Source of the DNA: Candidatus Zambryskibacteria bacterium RIFOXYD1_FULL_40_13
GTDB taxonomy: Bacteria; Patescibacteriota; Minisyncoccia; Phycocordibacterales; DATDWN01
DNA length: 32,011 bases
Reading direction: 5' to 3'
Assembly: GCA_001824295.1 (NCBI GenBank)
Contig: MHWY01000007.1
Coordinates: forward strand, 1-32,011
A program made the position numbers and the translations under genes. The notes under the pieces were generated by a model, which ran no database searches, had not been told where the DNA came from, and saw only the letters and a list, made by a program, of their open reading frames with translations. Positions 16,991 to 24,044 of this stretch are shown piece after piece (within the stretch, counting starts at the first letter, position 1; each line of letters starts with the position of its first letter).

Positions 16991-17178
16991 GAGCAAATGA
17001 AAGAGCGCCTTTGTGGCGTTTTTTCATTTGCTCTGCGAAACAAAGCGAAGCTTTGTGCCCAGGGCTCGAACAGATTGGCGGTCTACGGGCGCAGTGGCGA
17101 CTGTCGCCAATCTGCGTTTTGAATTCTGACGAGAGGCGACGAGTCAGAATTCAAAAAGAGCACCCTGGTCGCAAAGCT
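16991..17178. repeat. multi-hairpin island-flanking element, copy 1
   Basis: 80 bp (16991-17070) identical to 21328-21407, then hairpins 17071-17114 and 17117-17156, then CCCTGGTCGCAAAG. Confidence 0.85.
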
Positions 17179-17220
17179 TCTTATCGATGATGATGCGTGA
17201 ATATGCTTCGTTCATAAAAT

Positions 17221-17403
17221 TTATTTTGTCTTGGTCTTCGCCATAAACTTCTCAAACTCAGTGCGATCAATCCGGTACTCCTTACCGATCTTATGAGCGA
17301 CAAGCCGGCCGGCTTTGATGTACCGGTATATGGTCATCACATTGACCGACAGAAGCTCGGCCAATTCCGTAGGCGTGTAGTATGCTTGCGGTTCTTTTTT
17401 CAT
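17221..17403 (-). CDS. excisionase/MerR-type helix-turn-helix protein
   Basis: YYTPTELAELLSVNVMTIYRYIKAGRLVAHKIGKEYRIDRTEFEKFM. Confidence 0.85.
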   Translation of the reverse strand: MKKEPQAYYTPTELAELLSVNVMTIYRYIKAGRLVAHKIGKEYRIDRTEFEKFMAKTKTK

Positions 17404-17465
17404 GGCTTTTGTGTCTCTAAATCATACTTTACTTTGATTGACATTACAATACCGACGCGAGTAGA

Positions 17466-19016
17466 ATGAAGACCAAGATGAGTATTTCAGATTTAATAAC
17501 TTGGATAAAAAACTTCTTCAAGAAGGAAGATAAAACAGCTCTCCAACTTTACACCAAAGAGTATTTGGAGTACTTCGACCATCTTTTTAATCGCGCAGCC
17601 AATGCCAATGGTTTTAACTATCTCTACACAATTTTACGTGTAGAAGGAATGACTAGCGGTCATTGGGATGCATTTGTCGAAGCGGAAGATACTGCTATGG
17701 ATTTCAGCAAACTTCTCCGAAAGATGGGGAAAAATGAGGAGAAGAGGAAAATTAGAATGGCTCTATTTTTGTACTGCCACTCTACTGAGATGTCAGTTCC
17801 ATATGAAGTAATTGCAAACCTTTTACGGGTATCGATGGATCAAGAGTACAAGATGTATCCATTTGCTCATCTAATTAGAGTAGAGAAGTCAAAAAACAAC
17901 TTTTTCGCAAAGCGACATTTGCCGTATCCTAAACAAAAAATTAAATACATCAAGGAGTTAGCTGCTACCGCAGGTGAAGAAAAGATCGGAGAGATTTTTG
18001 ACAGTTTCTTTCGCAACGATGTTAGGAACGCTTTTTATCACTCGGACTACACGATTACCGATGATGAATTCAGAATAATTCAAGGTGCTGAGTTAGGCCA
18101 AGAAGTTATTTCTCTCGAAGAAATCTCAGAAATTCTCGCACGTTGCTTCGCTTTCTACTCTGCTTTTTTTATTACATATAATCGTATTAGAAAAGGCCTT
18201 GCCGAGGGTCAGCGTTACCAGAGAATGCCAAACTATGAAGTTCTCGAGCTCTTGTCAGACAAGGACGAGGGACTAACAGGTTTCAAGATCCACTTTCCCA
18301 ATGGAGGTCATGCAATGTTTGAACGTAAAAAATATGAAGGCACCAAGGGTGTGAATTTCATGATTGAAGAAGAAGGGATAAGTTTACACGTTGGTGAACT
18401 CAGCAGCTACAATAATGCAACTGGTTGGTTCGTCGAAGGAAAGCCCTTTGTGCAACTCGGCACGAGATACAATCGTGTGGGACATTGGTACCCGATTGTT
18501 TTTCGCAGAAACTCTCAGTCCCTACAAACCAAAGCCCATCAAACGACAACAGATAAAGTTGTGCAGGGCTGTTTGTTCTACATTTACGCAACAGGCCATA
18601 TGGCTGTTGAATTCGTAATAAAATCAAAATCGGCACTTTTTGAGGGCGATATCTTGTCACTACCTCTATCAGGTAAAAAGAAAAATATAACTGTACATAA
18701 GGTTGCGGAAACTCCAAGTGGTAAATTTATTTACGATGCCACATTCCATCTAGACGAAAGCGACCCCGCAACAGTACGCGCAGCTCTCGATGAAATAGAG
18801 AAATTAATTGCAGAATTCAAAATAAAAGACGGTAACCTTCGTTGGCGATTAAAATACCAACTCTACGGTAGTCCTAGTGATAATGATGTTGAACCTAATG
18901 CTGACGGTTCCTTTACTATCGTACTTAATATGGATGACCCGCGGCACACCATGGTGGCCTCAGACTTAACCATGTTTCCAAAATCTGATTGGAAAATTAA
19001 AGAAGAGTGGATCTAA
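17466..19016 (+). CDS. hypothetical protein with HEPN-like motif (Rx4H)
   Basis: RNDVRNAFYHSDYTI contains RNAFYH; first gene of a tightly packed four-gene run. Confidence 0.6.
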   Translation: MKTKMSISDLITWIKNFFKKEDKTALQLYTKEYLEYFDHLFNRAANANGFNYLYTILRVEGMTSGHWDAFVEAEDTAMDFSKLLRKMGKNEEKRKIRMALFLYCHSTEMSVPYEVIANLLRVSMDQEYKMYPFAHLIRVEKSKNNFFAKRHLPYPKQKIKYIKELAATAGEEKIGEIFDSFFRNDVRNAFYHSDYTITDDEFRIIQGAELGQEVISLEEISEILARCFAFYSAFFITYNRIRKGLAEGQRYQRMPNYEVLELLSDKDEGLTGFKIHFPNGGHAMFERKKYEGTKGVNFMIEEEGISLHVGELSSYNNATGWFVEGKPFVQLGTRYNRVGHWYPIVFRRNSQSLQTKAHQTTTDKVVQGCLFYIYATGHMAVEFVIKSKSALFEGDILSLPLSGKKKNITVHKVAETPSGKFIYDATFHLDESDPATVRAALDEIEKLIAEFKIKDGNLRWRLKYQLYGSPSDNDVEPNADGSFTIVLNMDDPRHTMVASDLTMFPKSDWKIKEEWI

Positions 19017-19026
19017 CTGAAAAACA

Positions 19027-19941
19027 ATGTCTGACCCGAAAAACCAACATACCATTCCTCAGTGCTATCTAAAGCAGTTCGTGGATCCGAAGGTACCAAG
19101 TAATTTCGGACCATGCGTTTGGATTTTTGAACGTAAGAGTAAGCGCGGAAAAAGAAAGAACGTCAGGAGTGTGCTTACAGAGACCGATGTATACACTTTG
19201 CAAGGTGATTACTCGATTGAAAAGTCGCTTGCCCAACTAGAGAGTGAGTATGCGGTTATCTTCGAAAATAAGATCAAAAACAAACTACCTCTAACGCCCT
19301 ACGAGCACACTATCTTCTGTGCATTCGTTGCGGCCATGTTGCAACGAACTCTAAAACAAAAGGAGCATATTGAGAACCAAATGGATCAGATGATCGGCTG
19401 GGCGAAGCAGCTCGAAATGGTACATGGAGCGAAACCAAAGTCATCGATTGCTTGGGAGGAGGCAAAAAAGGATGCCCACAAAATTAGTGTTGTGGAAATG
19501 GTGCCAGATATCGCAAAAATCCTCTCTAAGATGAATGTGGCCTTCCTTTGTACGAAGAGTAAGAGGGTGTCGTTTATAACCTCGGACTCTCCTGCATACC
19601 TTTTCAATAGCCAATTGCAATTCCAGCGCTGGTTTGCGCCAGCGTTCGGGCAGAAGCATGTCGAAATCCGGATGCCGCTCTCGCCAGAGATTTCCGTATG
19701 TTTTAGTTGGATCAATAACCTGCGTGGCTACTTGGTAGCGACCGAGGACATGGTACACAACGACAACCGAATGGTGTTCGGATACTCTCACCAGTATTTC
19801 ATTGCAAACTCTCAGAAACTGAAACGGCGCTGGTTCCGGCGTCTACCCTTGGACCCAGTATTTATTTGGCGTTTCCTAAAGAACAAGACGCCGATGTGGA
19901 TCGCCGATATTCGTCGTAAGTACCGTAAACACCATGTCTGA
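19027..19941 (+). CDS. DUF4238 family protein
   Basis: N-terminal SDPKNQHTIPQCYLKQFVDP matches the QHxxPxxYLxxF signature I associate with DUF4238. Confidence 0.75.
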   Translation: MSDPKNQHTIPQCYLKQFVDPKVPSNFGPCVWIFERKSKRGKRKNVRSVLTETDVYTLQGDYSIEKSLAQLESEYAVIFENKIKNKLPLTPYEHTIFCAFVAAMLQRTLKQKEHIENQMDQMIGWAKQLEMVHGAKPKSSIAWEEAKKDAHKISVVEMVPDIAKILSKMNVAFLCTKSKRVSFITSDSPAYLFNSQLQFQRWFAPAFGQKHVEIRMPLSPEISVCFSWINNLRGYLVATEDMVHNDNRMVFGYSHQYFIANSQKLKRRWFRRLPLDPVFIWRFLKNKTPMWIADIRRKYRKHHV

Positions 19942-20863
19942 TCGAGAAAAACCAAACAAAGCAAGAGCACTTTTCGACCGTGGAGAATACCCCGAAGCGC
20001 GAAAGTTGCTCGAGGGAATCACCACAAAAGACCCGTCAATTCGGATCAATGTACTTTCAGCTCTTATAGGGGTTCTTGATCATGTGTCGGAAAATGAGAA
20101 GCTCTTAGCTGTTGCAAACGAAGGAATCGAAGTTGCTACTATCGCAGGCAATAATACAATGCGGAGTTATTTTTTGGGAAAGAAGTGCTTCTTTCTAATG
20201 TCGAATCTCTCTATGATTATCTACCGACAAAAGAACCTAACACTCTCGGCACGGGTATTTGAGTGGATCGGCTTCTCATTGGAGCGCGATAAAAATGAGT
20301 ATGAGGCGATTGGAGAGGAGCGTAAAAAACTTGAGAAAGAAATCGACTTGTCGCTCGAGACCGTTATCGATGAAGTAGAACGCGACTCTGATCATGACTT
20401 CAGAGGCCATCAGTTTTCCACCATCGGCGATGCCTACAGCTCAAAGTACTTGGCAGACAAGCTCGACTTTCAGGATGGCGGAAAGTACAAAAGTAAAATT
20501 GCCAACTTATATTTAGTGAGGCGTTGGAATCTCGATAGGTACCTCTACGGTAAAGACGTACGACACAAAATCGACCAGTCCCGAGATAGTTGCATCAAGT
20601 ACTTCGAGCGATCGATCGTAGAGTTTGGACTTGCTGGAAAAAAGTCAGAGCAGGCGCATGCGATTTACAATCTCGCAGTGAAGATGCAATTGTTCAATTG
20701 TTTCCGACGAGCAAAGAAACTACTAACAGAAGCGCGGACGATGGCGGAATCGATAAATGAGAACCGACTGCTTGATAAAATTACAAAACTCGAGGTGTCA
20801 GTAACGGATAGGAACCGCAACATCAGGGACTACGTTTCAGAAATGGGCTTAGACATGCCTTAA
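19934..20863 (+). CDS. TPR-like alpha-helical repeat protein
   Basis: ARALFDRGEYPEARKLLEGI...AHAIYNLAVKMQLFNCFRRAKKLLTEARTMAES; overlaps the upstream gene by 8 nt. Confidence 0.6.
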   Translation: MSDREKPNKARALFDRGEYPEARKLLEGITTKDPSIRINVLSALIGVLDHVSENEKLLAVANEGIEVATIAGNNTMRSYFLGKKCFFLMSNLSMIIYRQKNLTLSARVFEWIGFSLERDKNEYEAIGEERKKLEKEIDLSLETVIDEVERDSDHDFRGHQFSTIGDAYSSKYLADKLDFQDGGKYKSKIANLYLVRRWNLDRYLYGKDVRHKIDQSRDSCIKYFERSIVEFGLAGKKSEQAHAIYNLAVKMQLFNCFRRAKKLLTEARTMAESINENRLLDKITKLEVSVTDRNRNIRDYVSEMGLDMP

Positions 20864-20871
20864 CAACTACC

Positions 20872-21276
20872 ATGGGAACTTCAACCATATTCTCAATTCT
20901 GCCAAATGATTTTTTAATACAACTCGTGGCGATGACTGGAAAGTCCGTCGCGGGAATGTTTTGGCAAGCAGTGACAGTGCTCTGGTCCGGCTATTGGCCT
21001 TACATTTTACTAATAATCGTTTTGATCGTTGTGTACGAACTACTCACATGGAATGGTGGGTGGCACTACAACTCACGCAATGGCTTTTCGCCTGGGTTTA
21101 ACCGCTTGGTGGGTAGTGGTGTGTTCGCACTTTACTCGGCGATCTTCTTTGCTTTTATTCACTTTGTTTTTGGAGACAGCATTTACCTTGAACAGTATTG
21201 GCCGTACCTGGTTCATGCTCTGGCTTTCCCGTTAACGTGGCTAACTCTGCGTAAAATCGGCTTCTGGGTGTATTAA
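20872..21276 (+). CDS. small multi-TM membrane protein
   Basis: Hydrophobic helices YILLIIVLIVVYELL, LYSAIFFAFIHFVFG, LVHALAFPLTWLTL. Confidence 0.6.
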   Translation: MGTSTIFSILPNDFLIQLVAMTGKSVAGMFWQAVTVLWSGYWPYILLIIVLIVVYELLTWNGGWHYNSRNGFSPGFNRLVGSGVFALYSAIFFAFIHFVFGDSIYLEQYWPYLVHALAFPLTWLTLRKIGFWVY

Positions 21277-21327
21277 AAATCTCTAGTTTGATACCATTGC
21301 ATATGTTCTTACCTCGTTGAGCATGCG

Positions 21328-21513
21328 GAGCAAATGAAAGAGCGCCTTTGTGGCGTTTTTTCATTTGCTCTGCGAAACAAAGCGAAGCTTTGTGCCCAGG
21401 GCTCGAAGGAATCCACGGTTTACGCTTGCAACAGCAAGTGTCGTGGATTCCCGTTTTCAAATCTAATGAGCGACGGCGAATTAGATTTGAAAAAGAGATC
21501 CCTGGTCGCAAAC
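21328..21513. repeat. multi-hairpin island-flanking element, copy 2
   Basis: 80 bp identical to copy 1, then hairpins 21408-21451 and 21454-21493 with different stems, then CCCTGGTCGCAAA. Confidence 0.85.
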
Positions 21514-21548
21514 AGAACAGGTGTACAGAATCTGTAGGATTCGAGACC

Positions 21549-21562
21549 CCTGGTCGCAGAGC
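21549..21562 (+). repeat. putative right attachment-site repeat of tRNA 3' end
   Basis: CCTGGTCGCAGAGC, identical to 16981-16994 at the tRNA 3' end. Confidence 0.6.
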
Positions 21563-21594
21563 CCATTAGAACAGAATTGTGATAATATTATGTT

Positions 21595-21993
21595 GTGCAA
21601 CCAAATGCTAATCGAAATATCCTAATTATTGTGCTTGTTTTTATTGCTATTGTTTTTGGTGGTATTATGCTCGGATTCTGGTATTCGCGACTTCCTAGTA
21701 ACAACCCACAAAAAAGTCAGGCGGGGTGTGAGAGTGTGGGTGGAGATTGGGATGCCGTGGCGGGCAGATGTCTCGTTTCGTATAAAAAAGAGGGAGAACC
21801 ATGTGTTGATGGAGGGCAGTGTAAAAGCGGAATTTGTTTCCCACCTACACTAACTGAAGAACAAGAAGTGGTTCTTTTGGGCGGCCATTTGAAAAATGTA
21901 GTGGGAACTTGTTATTCTGATGAACAAATAACTGGCTGTGTCAAACAAGTACTTATGGGTATAGTATCAAAGGAATCAATGTGTTTAGATTAG
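21595..21993 (+). CDS. membrane-anchored Cys-containing hypothetical protein
   Basis: TM anchor NILIIVLVFIAIVFGGIMLGFWYS followed by a Cys-rich extracellular-type region. Confidence 0.55.
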   Translation: MQPNANRNILIIVLVFIAIVFGGIMLGFWYSRLPSNNPQKSQAGCESVGGDWDAVAGRCLVSYKKEGEPCVDGGQCKSGICFPPTLTEEQEVVLLGGHLKNVVGTCYSDEQITGCVKQVLMGIVSKESMCLD

Positions 21994-22023
21994 CAATGAT
22001 ATATGTAATTTAAAAAGGTGGGA

Positions 22024-22303
22024 TAAAATTTCTATATGAGCAAAACAAAACTATTATTACTGGTTCTTGCAATATTATGCGGTATATTTTTTATTATATA
22101 TGGTGGATATGATGACAGTCCAGGAGGACAAGGAATTGGATTACTGGTAGTCATAATCGGTATCGTAAGTATAGTAAGGAACAAGAGAAAAACACCAAAC
22201 CTAAAAGTGTAGGGTTTTTGGTGTATCTTATTCAATAAATCAATCCGGGAACTAATAGGTCCTAAACTGCACCCACTCGTGTGAGTCAGTCATCTTATGA
22301 TAT
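22024..22303. repeat. ~280-bp direct repeat, copy 1
   Basis: Near-identical to 23181-23459; carries a 58-aa ORF and a fragment matching the 3' end of the gene at 23409-23969. Confidence 0.9.
22036..22212 (+). CDS. 58-aa membrane peptide, paralogue 1
   Basis: MSKTKLLLLVLAILCGIFFIIYGGYDDSPGGQGIGLLVVIIGIVSIVRNKRKTPNLKV. Confidence 0.6.
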   Translation: MSKTKLLLLVLAILCGIFFIIYGGYDDSPGGQGIGLLVVIIGIVSIVRNKRKTPNLKV

Positions 22304-22312
22304 AATAAAAAA

Positions 22313-22678
22313 ATGAAAAGTTTTAGAAATTTTATATTTATTTTTTTGGCTCAATTTATTTACTATCTTCATTTTGTATCTACGTTCATTATTCATTTTG
22401 GGTGGCTTTTTCCTCGCTATAGAGTGGCATATATAATTTTTTTGATTCTTGTTCCTCTTCATTGGCTTTTATTAAATGGTAATTGTATATTCACAGTCTG
22501 GGAACATTATTTAAGAAGAAAAACAAATAAAAATTTTAATCCAGCAGGAAAAAATTTCACTGCAATAAACCTAAAAAAGTTTTTTGGTATAAATGTTACA
22601 AATCGTTGTGTTGATGTAACTTCCTTGAGTTTTATTATAGGAATGATTATTTTGCAAACCTTCTTATTATTTAAGTAA
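22313..22678 (+). CDS. DUF2784-like membrane protein
   Basis: HFVSTFIIHFGWLFPRYRVAYIIFLILVPLHWLLLNGNCIFTVWEHYLR. Confidence 0.55.
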   Translation: MKSFRNFIFIFLAQFIYYLHFVSTFIIHFGWLFPRYRVAYIIFLILVPLHWLLLNGNCIFTVWEHYLRRKTNKNFNPAGKNFTAINLKKFFGINVTNRCVDVTSLSFIIGMIILQTFLLFK

Positions 22679-22683
22679 AAACC

Positions 22684-23088
22684 ATGACTGGATTATTAAA
22701 AAAAGGAAAATATAATTCTAGTATTCTGTGCGCTTCTTCTATTATTTATTTTTTTGTGGGCATAGTCACAATTCCAAAGGATATCTATCTTTCAATCTTG
22801 CTTTTTATCGTGATGCTTTTTTCAGTTCTACACCATGGAAATTTTAAAAACTTTGACTTTAAGTTTTTAGATTGGACATTTGGAATGATTTTGGCCGTGT
22901 ATCTTTATTATCTTGTTAGGGTGAAATTTGATGTTTATATTTTTTCTTTTCTTTTAATTCTTACAGCAATCAGATTAGTTGATCATGTTTTATTCAAGGA
23001 AAAGCGTTATGGAATTTTTAGTTATACTCATTCCCTGTGGCATTTACTATCAGGGTTAATAATTGTTTTTATAATTTCCTACAATTAA
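22684..23088 (+). CDS. multi-TM membrane protein with HSLWHLLSG motif
   Basis: Multiple TM segments and a His-rich C-terminal TM motif; 5 nt downstream of the preceding gene. Confidence 0.55.
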   Translation: MTGLLKKGKYNSSILCASSIIYFFVGIVTIPKDIYLSILLFIVMLFSVLHHGNFKNFDFKFLDWTFGMILAVYLYYLVRVKFDVYIFSFLLILTAIRLVDHVLFKEKRYGIFSYTHSLWHLLSGLIIVFIISYN

Positions 23089-23180
23089 AATATTAATTGC
23101 GTAATCATATCGCAGATCATTAAATTGACAAAACAACTGTCTAGGACAAAACTTAACTAACTAATTCAGCACATTTGTGC

Positions 23181-23459
23181 TAAAATTTCTATATGAGCAA
23201 AACAAAACTATTTCTCTTGGTTCTTGCGATATTATGCGGTATATTTTTTATTATATATGGTGGGTATGATGACAGTCCAGGAGGACAAGGAATTGGATTA
23301 CTGGTAGTCATAATCGGTATCGTAAGTATAGTAAGGAACAAGAGAAAAACACCAAACACAAAAGTCTAGAATTTTTGGGATGTTTTATTCAATAAATCAA
23401 TCTGGGAACTAATAGGCCCTAAACTGTACCCACTCGTGTGAGTCAGTCATCTTATGATA
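23181..23459. repeat. ~280-bp direct repeat, copy 2
   Basis: See copy 1; this copy runs into the intact 23409-23969 gene. Confidence 0.9.
23193..23369 (+). CDS. 58-aa membrane peptide, paralogue 2
   Basis: MSKTKLFLLVLAILCGIFFIIYGGYDDSPGGQGIGLLVVIIGIVSIVRNKRKTPNTKV. Confidence 0.6.
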   Translation: MSKTKLFLLVLAILCGIFFIIYGGYDDSPGGQGIGLLVVIIGIVSIVRNKRKTPNTKV

Positions 23460-23969
23460 AAAACCCAACTCTGGGTTAATGTTTTTTGAATTAAAGATAA
23501 TCTGGTCCATTCCCTCCCATAAGAGGAATACAGCCACTGGATCAAGAAAAACAATAAGAAAAGAAAGAAATGCCTCACGCGATGAATCACCAAAGTGAAC
23601 CAGAGTGGCAATAATCATGCAGATAATACCAAGAAGAACCATAATAATACCAGTTTTCAAAACATCTCTTTTTTCCTTTTGTAGTAACTGATAATGTCGC
23701 AAGAAATGCGCACCAAGTCTCTCCTTAATAGTAGCTTCTCGTGATTCGTCCCTCTTGTTCTCTGGTACATGTAGTATAAGTTCAATATCACCACCATCTT
23801 TTCCACTAACCGCTCTTTTTATCTCATCAAGAAAATCAACAGAAAGAGCGCGGTCAGAATATGGCCTCATGTCAAAATCCGAAAAAATGTCGTCGTATTG
23901 GTCAAGCCTTACATATATTCCCTCTCTTTGATTTGTTTTAGTTTGTTTGTCCATACTCAAATTATACAC
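23409..23969 (-). CDS. hypothetical membrane protein
   Basis: Two TM helices (TGIIMVLLGIICMIIATLVHF, FLSFLIVFLDPVAVFLLWEG), charged N-terminus. Confidence 0.6.
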   Translation of the reverse strand: MYNLSMDKQTKTNQREGIYVRLDQYDDIFSDFDMRPYSDRALSVDFLDEIKRAVSGKDGGDIELILHVPENKRDESREATIKERLGAHFLRHYQLLQKEKRDVLKTGIIMVLLGIICMIIATLVHFGDSSREAFLSFLIVFLDPVAVFLLWEGMDQIIFNSKNINPELGFYHKMTDSHEWVQFRAY

Positions 23970-24044
23970 AAAACTGTATATTTAAGAAACTTTATTGTTC
24001 CTTTTGTGGAATTGAAACTTTTGGTATAGTTGTACAATAAACAA

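Larger units (their letters stand above)
16353..16993 (+). tRNA. tRNA-Asn(GTT), interrupted; exons 16353-16387 and 16956-16993
   Basis: TCTGCGA/TCGCAGA acceptor, GCTC/GAGC D stem, CCTCC/GGAGG anticodon stem, loop CTGT|TAA, CCAGG-TTCGAGC-CCTGG T arm, G73. Joined exons form a 73-nt cloverleaf. Confidence 0.88.

Noticed and set aside
16353-16993. tRNA-His(GTG) or tRNA-Thr reading of the split tRNA
   Set aside because: Alternative splice positions give GTG or GGT/TGT anticodons, but only the cut after U35 gives U at the 5' exon end, G at the intron end and the canonical CTGTTAA loop; no extra G-1 for tRNA-His.
21528-21565. A second tRNA at the right end of the island
   Set aside because: Only T-arm/acceptor-like sequence (GGATTCGAGACCCCTGGTCGCAGAG) is present; no D arm or anticodon arm upstream. 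Treated as an attachment-site remnant.
21334-21569. ORFs MKERLCGVFSFALRNKAKLCAQGSK... and MWRFFICSAKQSEALCPGLEG...
   Set aside because: They lie entirely in the multi-hairpin repeat; codons simply read through palindromes. The first frame starts in the shared 80 bp, yet the matching copy 1 position does not maintain a comparable ORF in the track.
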